Part shown: positions 1 through 12,600 of the stretch, in pieces
Numbering within the stretch: the stretch's first letter is position 1
Layout: every line of letters starts with the position of its first letter
NCBI GenBank assembly: GCA_021397845.1
Contig: CM038047.1
Span: 33,773,601-33,837,600 of the forward strand
From: Areca catechu
Taxonomy: Eukaryota; Streptophyta; Magnoliopsida; Arecales; Arecaceae
DNA: 64,000 nucleotides
Reading direction: 5' to 3'
Program-made: the position numbers and the translations under genes
Notes under the pieces: generated by a model
Databases searched by the model: none
What the model was told of the DNA's origin: nothing
Seen by the model: only the letters and a program-made list of their open reading frames with translations

Positions 1-906
1 AATTTAATCCCAAAAAATTAGCAGCTAAGGTCAAGTGATCTGGCGTCAATCGCCCGGAAGTATTAAGAAGACAACCAAGTAACATCTCCATGTCTTTGAG
101 TGTAAGGGACAACAGGGGCAACATGGAGCTTCTCTCCTATTTTAATCTTTGCAGCTGTCAAAACTCCATGAAATTGTTAATAACCCAAGAGTTCTCTTCA
201 GCATCAGGGGACAGGTAGACCCTCATGGGGGGTTCAACCTTCATTCACCAAATATAAACAAAGAATACTAAAGGCTGGCCTGAAAAGAACAAAGCCTACC
301 CCCATCCATGACTTCCCTAAATAATATCTTTGATGATGGGATTTATTATACATTTGGTTTGCTGAATCCGAAGTTCAAATCATGGCTTCATTAATAAATA
401 ACACAACAAAGTTTAGCTAGTTTTATCATCACCCACTTTGATGGTGAGTATCAACCACTAATGTAGATGGACTTACTGCTATGATTAAAGTGATATATGC
501 TCCTTTGTTTAGGATTTTTGCAAATCAACAACAGTGAGAAGGAAGATGTCTTAACATGGTGGTTCTTATCGACAAAGACATCTGGTTGAATTGTAATGAT
601 CAACTAGTATTATGATTTTTGATAATCCAATGATGAAATTAGTTATTTTCCTTCTTTTGGGGATTTAGACACTACTTACAGTGAATTAAGTGATGTAAAA
701 TCATATCAACCCCTCATCATATTTGATATGAATCAACCAAAATCTCCAATTGTGGGTTCAAATCAACTGTAGGGGTGAGAAGGCAAAGGCTTTCACATGG
801 TGATGATGGACAGTTTTGGGGACAGATTAAGTGGCACACATGGGGTTCAAGGTTTGTGTAACAGGGATGGAAGCATCATGGGACAAAGAGTATCTAGATC
901 CAATCA

Positions 907-968
<62 letters not shown>

Positions 969-3520
969 ATGGGGATGGAAGCATTATGAAAATAAATAGG
1001 ATCTGGATCCAATCAATAGAGAGAGAGAGAGAGTAGTGGTGTGAAGACAACATGGAGCACATGAGAGGGAAGAAGTGAAGTGGTTGTGGTGGTGAAGTTA
1101 TTGCTGGATTTTGTTTGCATGGTTTGTACCCTAGTCAAGATGTAATGCATGTTCTTTCACATCAAATGCTTTCCATTACCTTTCTGACAGCAAGGTATTT
1201 CAGAACCCACTCTTAGCCAAATTCTACACATGCCTATCTTTTACAATGGCAGTAATGATGGTTACAAACAGTAAAGGAACAGTCATGGCTTAATTACAGA
1301 GAAACAGTTTGTGCTCCATCTAACAGTCTTCATTTGTCTCCTTTGGTTTATTAATTTTATCTTTCCTTGGCATTTTACCATCTTTTCAATTCAAAGAAAA
1401 CAATTTCCCTTTCAACAATCCAGCCCATCCAATTACTTTGTTAAAAGAGAAGAAATATATTCATCTTGTGAAAAGTGAAAGGTAATGGCATAAAGCTTTA
1501 ATACCATTACAAAGTCACATTCGCTTAGAGTTTTTATGGTGCAAAGGAAGAGTTATTCTCTCTTCCTTTAAGGCTACAGCTTTTTTTTTTTTTTTTTTTT
1601 TTTTGTCCCAGGGATTCTTCTTAGCATCAGTCCAAGAAAATCTGCTTCGCAATCGTGATCTCTCTCTCATCACAGGTTATACAATCCCAAGCTTCATGTC
1701 CTTCTTCAAGCTTCAAGACAAGATAATACAAGTATCGACCTTAACATATTTCACCTACTATTCTGCATTGTTTCTTGGTCTCATTTCTCAAGATGGCAAG
1801 TGTGTTGCATGGTCCTTTGCTTGTTCACTTGGTGGATTGGTAGAAATGTCAATGCAACAAAGAAGGAATAAAAGCATTTGGTTGGACTGAGGATTAAAGT
1901 GGTTAAAAAGCAAAGTTTAAAGCTCCAAAGATTTAATTAGAAGGAAAACACCTAAGGGCACATGGAAGGAGGAGGAAAATGTGGTGTTTCTCGTTCGTTA
2001 TCAGTCAGCCGTTCACGTGAAATACCCTTTTAAGAGCCGGAAATGGATTAAGGAAGCGACAGTCCAATAGTCTAATCTCCAAAGATCCTGACTTCCAATT
2101 CATGAGATGCATCTTTGATGGGTGGTCTCATAAACAATTGCATCATCAATACTTCACTCGGATCAAATGATGGACTTCTTCCATGTTGCATGAGAATATG
2201 GTGAGATCGTGTTGGTCCGAGGGCCGGAGTCACTTGGTGATTCAGGCTGTCATGGACCTAAGTGGTGAAGAACAAGTGACACGGCCACTAATTAACAGAG
2301 CCGATTGATTAGAAGCAAAATAATTCTCTAATTAAGATCCATGGCAAGCTAGGAGGAGAATCCGGGAGATTATATCGTGATACCGTCGATCGCTTCTATA
2401 TTTACTATGATATCCTGTGAATGAACATCATCAGAAAAATCCATTATAACGAGATGTATAAGAAAAGAACAGCATTGTTAACCAACCTTGCTTAGCTTAT
2501 ATAATGCAAAGAGTCCCTTAGTTTAGCAGTACTGGCAAAATAATCCAAAATAGCTTCGCAATTTTTTCCCTACATGAAGTTAGTTGAGATTCTAGCAACT
2601 TGACATTATTTTTCGAGGGAAAGAGTTGGGCTAGCCACTTGGAATTTGAGATATGACCATCAATACTTCAGTCATTTGGATAGCCCTGAAGGCGAAAGCC
2701 ATAGTCTAAATGAAAAGCATTGTAGCAGATATATATTAGTGGAGAAGGTGCGACGTGTTACTTTAATCTGATTATATAAAATTATTGTTTTGTTTTAAGT
2801 GTATGTTCAAATTTTAAAACATCAAATATGTCTTTAGGAGGAAGCCCAACTTTCTAATTTCCATTTTACTAATCAAAAATAATTTCAAAGAAACAAATCA
2901 TTCAGGCGTCACACAAAGATGGCCATGTTTTATTTTAAGAGAACGTTGCTAAAAAAAAATGACCTAAAAGCTTTTGGCCTTTCTCTCAGCACTACTGTCC
3001 ATATTTCCCCATGAACTTTGTTAAAAGACAAATTGTCTAGCACTTTGATCGTGCAGGGTCCCATCAATATCTCTGTCATTCCTTTTTCTAGTGACATTTT
3101 CTACTCCATTCATGTCCAAATATGCCTTTCCTTAGTGATGCTGTATTAAAATGGTGTGAACTTGCTGGGGCTAACTCCATTGATGTCAATTCATTGTCTG
3201 CTAAGCACCAAGCCAATGGTGGAGGCAATCTTCTTCCCTAATTTCAGGATTGTGCTGTCTTAACACCCTCCTCACTAGCTTTCCTTTTTGTCTTTAGGCA
3301 TTAAAATGAGAGAATGGATAGGAGAGTGGGGTAGGAACACTCAACACTCATTACTCCTTTATAATTTTATTTTGAGACAAGACTTCTAGACTGCTTTGCT
3401 TTGCTAGGCCAAGAATTGGGAAAATTCACCTACTACAAATATTCTGTTACATAACCACTATCCCCCACACACAAAAAATGATAACGATCGTGCATGGAAT
3501 AATGCTGACTGTACGTTGAT
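1..3520. other. Intergenic DNA without a recognised gene
   Basis: AT-rich plant-type intergenic DNA. Open frames are short. The longest, at 1603-1890 on the plus strand (95 codons), begins at a TTG just after a 24-base poly-T run and resembles no family I know. The poly-T at about 1580-1603 could mark the end of a retroposed sequence on the minus strand, but no retroelement was recognised beside it. Two AG microsatellites are listed separately. Confidence 0.5.
909..966. repeat. (AG)n microsatellite
   Basis: A perfect AG dinucleotide run of about 58 bp. A second, shorter AG run lies at 1018-1034. Both are preceded by nearly the same flank (GATCCAATCAATAG), so the two microsatellites sit in a roughly 100-bp local duplication. 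Confidence 0.95.
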
Positions 3521-3529
3521 TGCTCAATC

Positions 3530-4110
3530 TTGGACATGGCTTTGTCATATTGACATGGAACTTTGACTTAGCCGGCCGATTGAGATCGACAACTTTGGCA
3601 TGAAGAAGGAAAGATGCGGATGAACCATACATATTGGTGCTTAGGCTTTTAGTCATAAGCTTGGCCTTGAATTTTAACTTACAAGACCTGGCCTTGTCAT
3701 ATAGGCATGGAACTTCCACCTGGCCGCCCGAGCGAGATCAACAACATTGGCACAAAGGAGAGAGGTGTCAATGAATCATATTGTTTTAGGCTTAGTCGCA
3801 AGCTTAGCCTTCCATGCAAACAAATTTAAATGCTCATAGTCCCACCAATTTTTAAGTTCTTAGGACAATGGCGTTCTCATAATGGCTTGGCATGGAACTT
3901 TGACTTGGCCGGCCGAGCAAGATCTGCAACCATGGCACAAAGAAGAAAGATACCTACTGACCATATTGTTTAGGCATAGCCGTGTGAACAAATTTAAATG
4001 GTTATAATGCCAGCACAAAGAAGAAATATGTCAATGAACCAATATTGTTTAGGCATCATTATTGTAGTCAATGTGAACAAATTTAAATGGTCAGTGCCAC
4101 CAATTTTAAG
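3530..4110. repeat. Degenerate long-unit tandem repeat, 3-4 copies
   Basis: A unit beginning with CATGGAACTTTGACTTGGCC, followed by a CGAGCAAGATC-like stretch and then GGCACAAAGAAG, occurs near 3552, 3702 and 3890. A partial copy (CACAAAGAAGAAATATGTCA) lies near 4013. Spacing varies from about 150 to 190 bp and copies differ by substitutions and indels. No coding frame is maintained. Origin unknown. Confidence 0.6.
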
Positions 4111-4262
4111 TTTTAGTTAAGATTTCTTTGAAAAAAAGACCTTGTGAACCTGGCGTCCTGGGAGGTTTTTGTACAAATTGGATTTTTTGATGAATTGAAT
4201 CCATGCCATTTAACTTTTCAGCTCAAGCCTTACACCATTGAACAAAGAAATGGTTCCTCTAA

Positions 4263-4264
<2 letters not shown>

Positions 4265-4302
<38 letters not shown>
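4265..4302. repeat. (AT)n microsatellite
   Basis: An uninterrupted AT run of about 38 bp. Immediately downstream the sequence TTATGTTTATAAACTAATTCT is present twice in tandem (about 4304-4350). Confidence 0.9.
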
Positions 4303-4307
<5 letters not shown>

Positions 4308-6237
4308 TGTTTATAAACTAATTCTTTAATTATGTTTATAAACTAATTCTATAATATAGTTTAGCTAGATCTGTCAGAAAAGTACATCTCAAATACATTC
4401 ATGTCAAAGGTATGATACGCAAATAGTTTCGGGAAGCAAACTTAGTGGTTGATTGGTCGGCCAATAAGGCTGTTCCAAGGCAAGGATAAGCCAGTTGGTA
4501 ATTATCTTATTCTACTGAAAGAGGTTTGCTCATTGCTCGGATTTTCTTATATTTAGAATTGTGGCTTTAAATATAGCGGAATGGAGGGGGAAAAAAGGGA
4601 TTTATATAAGCAACCCCAACTAGTTTGAGACCAAGGCTTAATCGAGTTGAGTTGTTCTTTGTATGAATTTCAAAATATTTTTAATCCGAAAAAATGATAG
4701 AAATACATGTTTAAGTGTTGGTGAGGACCCTAATCCTCTTGATGACTTGCATGCTGTTGGATGCATAAAATATCAATAGTGGTAGATTATAACTTGATTT
4801 ATCACTAAGATATGACTAGAAATCAAGAATCATTGGTTAAAAAGGACCAAAAAAAAAAAATTACAAAACCTTGAAGAAATATTTTTTTGATACAGGACCT
4901 TGAAGAAATATTAGAGATTAATAATTAACTAATCACTTGCAATAAATCTAACAGTCCTTATAAATGGAAGCATGACTTACAATCCTTGGCCCTGTATGTC
5001 CTCCACCTGAGGAAATTAAGTAGTTGAAGTTCCAATATCAGTTTCTCTTGACAAGCATCTGGAAATAAGTTTTCATAAACACACCCCATTGGCAAACATG
5101 TCTTCATAATTACAATCATTATATCGTCATCATTGGAGGAGTGGGGTTCCCCTGGGTCTTCTCTATTATTATACGGGAAAAACGGGTAGACTTACCCTGA
5201 CTCCATTTTTGCAATAATTGTCAAAACTGCTGTCCAACCCCCATCACATCTCGTTGCACAGCATCTGATATTCTCGTTCTTTTCCCCGTCTCAGCCACAT
5301 CCCCACTTAATTATCATAATTAAGACGCATCTCCACATCAACCAAACTTCTGCTTTGAAAGAAAAAAACAGGAAGTTTTCATTTTCAGAAGATTCCTTAG
5401 AACTAGTTTGGTTTGCGAGAAATGAAGGATGATATACCAATTCCTCGAGAATGAAGAGGAATCGCTTTGTTTGATTGAAATTTTTAAAAAAATACAAAAA
5501 AAATCTTTCAATAAAAAAATATTTTTTATATTTTATTAAAAATAAAAATTCATTAAAAAAAGGTAAATTTCAGAACTTTCAAAATAATAAGAATTAATAA
5601 TCACTTTTTTCCTTTCCAAAATATTATTTTAAAATCCACAATTAAAATTCTATAAAATATCAATAGATGATTAAAATAAAATATTAAATAATAATATTAT
5701 CCTAATATTATATTATATTTATATCTATAATAAATTTATTATATTAAAATATTAATTTTACATTAATCTAATACTATTATGTTAATATAATAAATTATTA
5801 TGATCTTATATTATATTATATTATATTGATATAAATATAATATTATTATTTATATAAAGTTTGGAAATAAAAATATATGAATTTATATCTATCATAAATA
5901 TAATAGATATTTTATATATTTTATAAAAAAATAGATGTTCAATCAAATATAAATCATCCTAGAATTTTTTTTAATGCAAAGAATAAATATTTTTTAATGA
6001 ACAATCAACCATATCAAAATTTTATTATCAGACAAATAAGTCCTTGTATCTTCTCAAAAACATAACTGTGCTTAAATATCTTCAAGGCCCCATGGTAGTA
6101 GATATACAATGGGGCGAGCAACCCAACAGCATAAGCTATGGATGAAATCCGCAGCATAAAGAATCGGATAGAAGAATCTTTAACCAATTTTTTGCATGTC
6201 AATTAGAATTTGGAAGCCTTCTATCCCCAAAGAACTG
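4303..6237. other. Intergenic DNA; very AT-rich at 5490-6000
   Basis: No gene recognised. From about 5490 to 6000 the sequence is almost entirely A and T, with many TATTATA-type runs. The edges (a TAGTTTGGTTTGCGAGAA-like stretch near 5404 and a GTTCAATCAAATATAAATC stretch near 5937) are reminiscent of AT-rich plant miniature transposons, but no clean inverted termini or target duplication were found. Confidence 0.4.
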
Positions 6238-6468
6238 AGATTGCATTTGGCATACGGTAATCTATTTAGATTACCGATAATTTTAAACTGGACCTACCAG
6301 ATTACCATATTTAGTATTTTTATAAAATAATAATCTATCAGAAAGAGGTAGCTATCTAGATTATCAAGAAGTGGTAATCTGATTTTTTTACAAAAATACT
6401 CCTGTCCTGTTACTTTCTTTCACCGAAGAGAAGCAAGGAAAGCAGTGAAAAAAAAAACAGACCCTCTT

Positions 6469-6656
6469 CACCTTCATCGTCCCGCCTCCACCTCTCGCTA
6501 AGGAATTGCCGTCGCGTCACCTCCACCCCGCCCCACCACCTCTCGCTAATGAGCTGCCGATGCACCTTCATCGTCCCACATCCACCTCTCACTAATGAAT
6601 TGCCGTCGCGTCACCTCCACCCCGCCCCACCACCTCTCGCTAATGAGCTGCCATCG
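6469..6656. repeat. 94-bp tandem duplication (2 copies)
   Basis: A GC-rich unit starting CACCTTCATCGTCCC occurs at 6469 and again at 6563. Both copies contain GAATTGCCGTCGCGTCACC followed by CTCGCTAATGAGCTGCC. It lies inside the inverted-ended element. Confidence 0.85.
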
Positions 6657-6889
6657 CGTTACTTCTGGGAAAATCACCGCCTTTCAAGCCATTGTCGATG
6701 ATCGGTAAGGTTTTTTCTGTAAAAAATTCTCCTCCTCCGTCGCCGATGATCGGGAAGAAGGCAGACCCTGCATCGGGCCGCTCGCCGCCCCGCCTCTGAG
6801 CTCCCAACGACCCCTCCTCTCCAAGCCCCCCAATGGCCTCTCCTTTTCCTCCTCTCGGGAAGATCATCAGGGAATCCATCATCGCGCCA

Positions 6890-7190
6890 CTCACCGCCCC
6901 ACTTTATTCATTATTCTTCTTCGATGGAAATGACAAAGGATCACCCGGGAATCCATCATCACACCGCTCACCGCCTCACTTTATTCATTATTCTTCATTT
7001 TCTCGATGAAAATGAGAAGGGATCACCAGGAAATCCATCATCTCATTATTCTTCATTTTCTCGATGAAAATGATAGGGGATCACCAGGGAATCCATCATC
7101 GCACTGCTCACCGCTCACCGCCCCGCTTTATTCATTATTCTTCCTTCTCTCAATAGAAATGATAGGGGATCAGTTCCAGGAGGCAGTCCA
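6890..7190. repeat. ~70-78 bp tandem repeat (4 copies)
   Basis: Four imperfect copies carry CTTTATTCATTATTCTTC, then a GATGAAAATGA-like segment, then GGATCACCAGGGAATCC and CATCATC. They start near 6894, 6972, 7042 and 7120. A short minus-strand open frame upstream (6640-6894) and a plus-strand frame over the repeats (7006-7230) are not convincing as proteins. Confidence 0.8.
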
Positions 7191-7930
7191 CATCGTTGGA
7201 TCCCATCGTGTCTTCCAAGTCAGTGCTTGATGTAATGCTAGATTTTGAAAAGCCTACTAACACTTGATCGATATATATGTAGCCATCCAACATGCCACCT
7301 TATAAAATTATTATTTGTTCAGATAAAAGTAAAGAACATTATTTTTGCAGTCCAATTCTTAGCTTTGGAATAGAGTAGCAACTGATGTAATAGTAATGGA
7401 CCCATTATTCATATGGTAATATATTACTTAAGTTTATATTGAAATTAAATATCCGAAATACATAATATTTTAATCTGAACATATGGTTTTAAACAATAAC
7501 ATGATTATTGGTTAGCAGCCATTGTAACAGTTTTGTCACCTCAATTAATACATTATTGATATAAATAACATATAAAAAAAAATGGTACTTATATTTCACC
7601 CATACCTTCTATTTCAATAAAATGATATTTTTATGAAATTTAAACTCTTTGCTTAAAATTCTCCAAAAAAAAATTATATGATCAAAGAATAATAATATTT
7701 ATTTAATAATACATAAATTTTAATAAATTTGACTTAGGAGTATTTTAAAAATTTGATGTTAGATTAATTTATTTGTCATACCAAATACAGTAATCAATAT
7801 TATTAATAAATTATCTATGTATACCAAATATAGTAATCAACATTACTGGCAATTTATCTAGTGATTATCTATCTTGCAGATAATTTAAATTATCATTCAG
7901 AATTTCTTGATGATCTATCAAACGCAACCT

Positions 7931-8854
7931 AAGGGGCATGAACCTGATTAGTTTTAGTAAAACCATAGGACCATAACTGATCAACAACAAAATTAGTTTG
8001 CCTGCCAATACAATTGCAGTCACCCACAGCTAAAATACCCGACCCACCCTAAACCCTGGCATGCCAAAACATGATTATTCAAATAACACTATTGTATCAA
8101 ATTATTGAGAAATCTGCAAAGTTATAAATGTACAATTACCCAAGTGAATAAAACACCATCATCCTACCCACTATCCATCGAGTGCTATTTTCCCGGTTGG
8201 AACAGTTAATCAATAAAAGGTAGAAAGGAGGGAGATGATGAGATACACATCTTGTTGACAACTACTATAAGGATTTACATCTGCAACACCACTCAGACGA
8301 GCAGAAGAGCCCTGCCAAAGAATGTCTCTCATACAGGAAGAGATTCATCCAACCTTCAAAGCCGCAATGCTTAAGAGAACCTACTTCCTCCCACATGACT
8401 TGTTACTTCACCAAAAGTAGGCAACATTCAAGGGGTATTTAGAGCTAATATACAAGGGAATGCACCAGCGTGTGCTAATTATGGATGATAGTGTTGATTT
8501 ATGCGCAGAACCAGGTTAAAATGCTAAATTGGACATATAGAGAATGCCTTAGAGGATAAGAATTTACAGATAAGTAGAACAAGAGATTCCATGCAAGAAG
8601 ATTCAGCCAAAGCAGAATGAAAATGAAGCCCAAGTCAAGAAAGATAATAGAAGACACCATCAAATGCTGGCATCTATTATCCAAAAGAATGGACAGATAC
8701 ATAAAGACAAATGTAATATAATTATTTTTAAATGGATGACATGGATGCGTGGTTCCAAATCTTGTGTAACCAGTGCATACCTCAACAATTTGAGGGACAA
8801 TTCTAAAAGAAGAGGTGTAAACTTGCAAAGATGTATGGATCAAAATGTTGAGCA
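7931..8854. other. Possible 3' UTR region of the SFT2 gene, otherwise featureless
   Basis: No conserved frame. On the minus strand 8200-8480 is less AT-rich than its surroundings and could be a spliced 3' UTR exon of the SFT2-like gene: a donor-like CTGAG/GTACTTG occurs in the UTR just after its stop codon. This is speculation without transcript data. Open frames at 8499-9008 (minus) and 8664-8858 (plus) were not recognised. Confidence 0.3.
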
Positions 8855-9235
8855 TTAAAGAAGGTCCAAGGAAACATGACTGTGATAAAATTAGAATGCT
8901 GAGGTAGATATATGGTAAAGATAAGTATCTAGAAGAGTTGTAGGAGGAACACTGATTATTGAAAACAAAATAATGAAGGACAAACTGAGAAGATTTGGTC
9001 ATATTCAATTATGAAAAATTAGGGAAACTTCCACTAAGTCATACTTAAATCTTTGTCCAATGATTTAGGAATAGAAGGATGACCCAAGGTAACAAGGATG
9101 GAAATGAAAAAAATCTGGGAAAGCTTTCAAGATAACAAAGGCAGTCTTAGGAATGATTGGTGAAAGCGGATTTATAAAACTGACCACAAATAGCTTCAAA
9201 CCAAAAAGTTTGATTATTGTGGCTACTGTGAGGCC
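8855..9235 (+). pseudogene. RTE-type LINE reverse-transcriptase tail (remnant)
   Basis: Plus-strand translation, read across several stops and frameshifts, gives the recognisable C-terminal end of a plant RTE-clade LINE polyprotein: an IRMLR-x-IYGK stretch near 8893, a KDKLRRFGHIQ stretch near 8977, then a region like the usual DPR...W-E-x-KDL and the final NEW-KRI...DP block near 9155-9180. The family normally ends this way just before a short simple-sequence tail, and a TTGATTATTGTGG stretch follows here. It lies downstream of, and antisense to, the SFT2 gene. Many stops show it is long dead. Confidence 0.6.
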
Positions 9236-9663
9236 TTATTCACGACATAGGGTTAATCAGATAATTAATATCTAACCACTCCAGCAGTAAAACCTGATTG
9301 CAGAGCAAACTTTGCATATCAAAAGCTGGACAACTCTTCTGTTTGTAAACCAGTTAGACATACTCATCAAATTCCTGTACCAAAAAAAAAATGCACACAT
9401 TCGAGAGAAGAATATGCACGTTTATAAAAATAGTCTTTCTATTTTTGGCAAAAAAAATCTCTCTTTCATTATCTTAAACAAGTAGGTAGAACTCTGCAAA
9501 CTAACTGCATAGTACTGCCAAAGTTGGGCCAAAAAAAATACATTACCATGTATGTTCTAGTGCAGGAGTGTTTCTTAACAACACATGAAAACTAGATACA
9601 AGTACCTCAGCAGGGAAGAGCTAATAAGGGGGAAAACAGAAAATGAAACTACGGACATTGGCA

Positions 9664-12600
9664 TCACCTGCCAAAGCATTTCAATATTGAAGATGTAAGA
9701 GTTGAAGACAGAAACTTCAGCCCAGCAGATCCTCCCGGAAAGTATGATACACAATAGTATGCAAGTGCAAGAACCTACGAAAATATTAAGCATGATTGTA
9801 ATTTATTTCATGAATAATATAAAATAAATGCAAGCACATTTGTCGTTCGAAGACATGGGCAGTTTAAATTAATTTGCAAGCAGAATGAGAAAGAATAAAG
9901 ACTATATAGGGTTTATATCCATGGCTCATGGCTGATAAGTGTATTTGCAAGGTGTCAACAGTGTATCAGCTTATGCTAAAATAGCTAAATCAAAAATAGT
10001 AAAATTAAAAAACTAACATTTTCTTCAAAAAAATTAAAATAAACTAAATAAATATATCATAATGCCTCCACAGAAATCAGATTAGTTTTATTTGCTACTA
10101 ACTCATGCATAGACTGAAAGGAAGAAAAGGAAAGAACAAAACTAAATTTAAGGCCCTGAAATTTTATACCTGAAGCACAGAAAAGAGAACAGAGAGAATG
10201 TAGCTGTGAAGCATCATGGAAACATAAATGGTACCCACCATGCTGCCAGTAAATCCCAATGTGAATGGAAGTCTCTGCAATGTAAACAGACAAACTTATG
10301 TGAACGACATAAGATAAATATCACAAACTAACACTTGGTTACAGTGTATTGATATTGTGTAAAGAAAGTTCAATAACCATGCTTTAGACAGGAAGTTTTC
10401 AAAAAAGAAAATTCCATGATAACAGCACCACAAAACAGAACACGTGCCAAAAAGAAAAAGCAATAACATAATTTACATGCTATAATACTGCAGTAGAGAG
10501 CGGGCAGTTTTCTGCTGAATGCAGTCAAAGTTCACCATACTATAAGTGGTGCATGAATTCACATGTTTATTTGTTTGATAGGTATAATCCCATGAAACGA
10601 CACAAGTTAAAAAAAAACAATCAAGGTTTTCTAAGCTTCAAATGCTGTTTGCTAAAAAGGTCATCTTAGAGGGTATGAATGGATAGGATCTATGAAACCA
10701 ACTTCATATCAATGGCACGCTTCTTGATTTCCATTTTATCAAAGTTATATGCAATTTCCCAAACAGGGCATCAACAGATCACTAAGGTAGTCAATTTTAT
10801 TCAATGATACTACATTAACCCAGGACCTGCCTAACACCCACCTAGTCCCATGTTGCACCAAACCTAGACTGCCATGTGGGACCAAGTAAATGAGTAGGTA
10901 ATGGCGTAGACAGCTGTTGCAATACTCTAATCAAAAGTTGGTCACCTAGGTAAGGTTGGAACTGGGTTGGGTGGAGTCATGTTTCCTTGCAGCTCGAGCC
11001 CAGCATGAACATTTTTTTTCAATCTCTTAGCCATGCCCAGGCCTGAAAATTTTTTGCAAGTTTAGGCCCATGCCTGTAAATTTTTAGCAAGGTTAGTCCA
11101 AAGCCCAAACCCAAGCTTGGCCTAAAGCCCGAGCTCAGAATAATGGAGGCAGAAAGAAAGGGTGGGGGGAATGATGGCTGGGTCAGATTTCTATTTGGGC
11201 TTTGCAACCCGACTCTGAACCTGAGCCAATGTACACATATTGGGGCTTTAAGACCAGGATCTATGGATAACCAACTACGAGGTATGAAGGGGAGAAAGAG
11301 CCATTAAGGGAAACTTCCGCTTATATGGCTTAGGTTAGATCACCAGAAAAAATCACCAGGGTTGAGCTGAAGAACATCAGCAAACAGTAGAAAGCTTAGG
11401 AGAAAACAACCAGACTCCAAGGAATCTTAACAGAAAATTTTCTTTCCTACCAGTGCACAACAAAAGAAAAATAGATAATCTCCCTCAAACATCTGTCATT
11501 ATCAACTCTAATAAAGAAATTCCTACTGTTTGTGTCCTTAAAGCCAAAAACATATATTTATTGACATATATAACTTCTTTATAACTACTCTATAACTTCA
11601 AAATGCCTTACACATCTATTTTACTCGGTCTTCTTTAAAATGGAAAAGAAACTTTTTTGAGAGGAGCACTAAAACAACAGTAATCCTTCACGTGAAAGCA
11701 ATATTAGAATACCAAGACAAACTAAACAGTCACATCTTTTTCAAAGGCAGACTACCTTGATCTCAATAAAGTCAAAATGTGCCTAACAAGCCTAATCTAG
11801 ACTATTTGGGTCAGCTAGGTTTTCAGGCTTCCAATTGAAGGCAACCTGATCTGTTCCTAAGCCTTTGCACACAAATTATTAGGGTCTTAAAATCTTTCAG
11901 CTTTTCTTGCTCGATCGGATGAAAGCTAAACAAATAGGAGTTACATATTCAAAACAGGTACCTCTTTTGAACACATGTGAGCCAGCTGATTCTTGGGACC
12001 TTTAAGAGCAAAGAATGATCCAATAATCAAGATGCAACCAAGAGTAAAGCAGATAGCAAATTTCTGAGGCATCAGCACCATGACTGGAAGGAACATAGTG
12101 AATGCAACAAAAATGAAGAACACGCCACTGGCAAGGAGCAGCCCAAAGTACATGAGAGCCTTTCCAGAAGGAACACTGCTAGTAGCATTCTGGAAGCTCC
12201 CAGGTATTTCCCTCACACCTTTAGACACCCTGGTGAACACCAAAACAACAAGTAAGAAAACTATAATATACCATGAAAATGAGAAATTATTGAACTATCT
12301 TTTATAAACATGTTAATGAATAAACTATGGATTGTAAAGCCTTACAGTTGCAAAGAAAGATATAAAACATGGGGAAAGAATACATTTCAAAAGCCAGTTT
12401 GTTCAAACTTAGGCCAAGATAAGATAATTGAATTAGGAAGGGGAAAAAGGAATTTTCCATACCTTCTAGTTCTTCTAGAAAAGAATCGCATTTGTAGGAA
12501 GATATCTCATATTACTCTAGATTAACATTTCATTTTTTGAATAAAAAAGGATAAATAAATGTATAAGATCATTTTGATCAATAACAACGAAATGTGCAAC

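Larger units (their letters stand above)
6238..7930. mobile_element. Non-autonomous TIR element with GC-rich interior
   Basis: The left end begins AGATTGCATTTGG. The right end, read on the minus strand, begins AGGTTGCGTTTGA. Inside both ends, in inverted orientation, are related AT-rich arms of about 180-210 bp: both contain a GATTACYATATTTRGTAT motif and both finish at AAAATACTCCT. The arms enclose about 1.3 kb, the first 800 bp of which is GC-rich and made of two tandem-repeat families. No transposase frame is seen. The structure resembles Pack-type or large MITE-like elements, superfamily not determined. No target-site duplication could be confirmed, so the exact ends are approximate. Confidence 0.55.

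Noticed and set aside
1603..1890. 95-codon frame after a poly-T run
   Set aside because: It starts at TTG, matches no known family, and has no splice or neighbour support.
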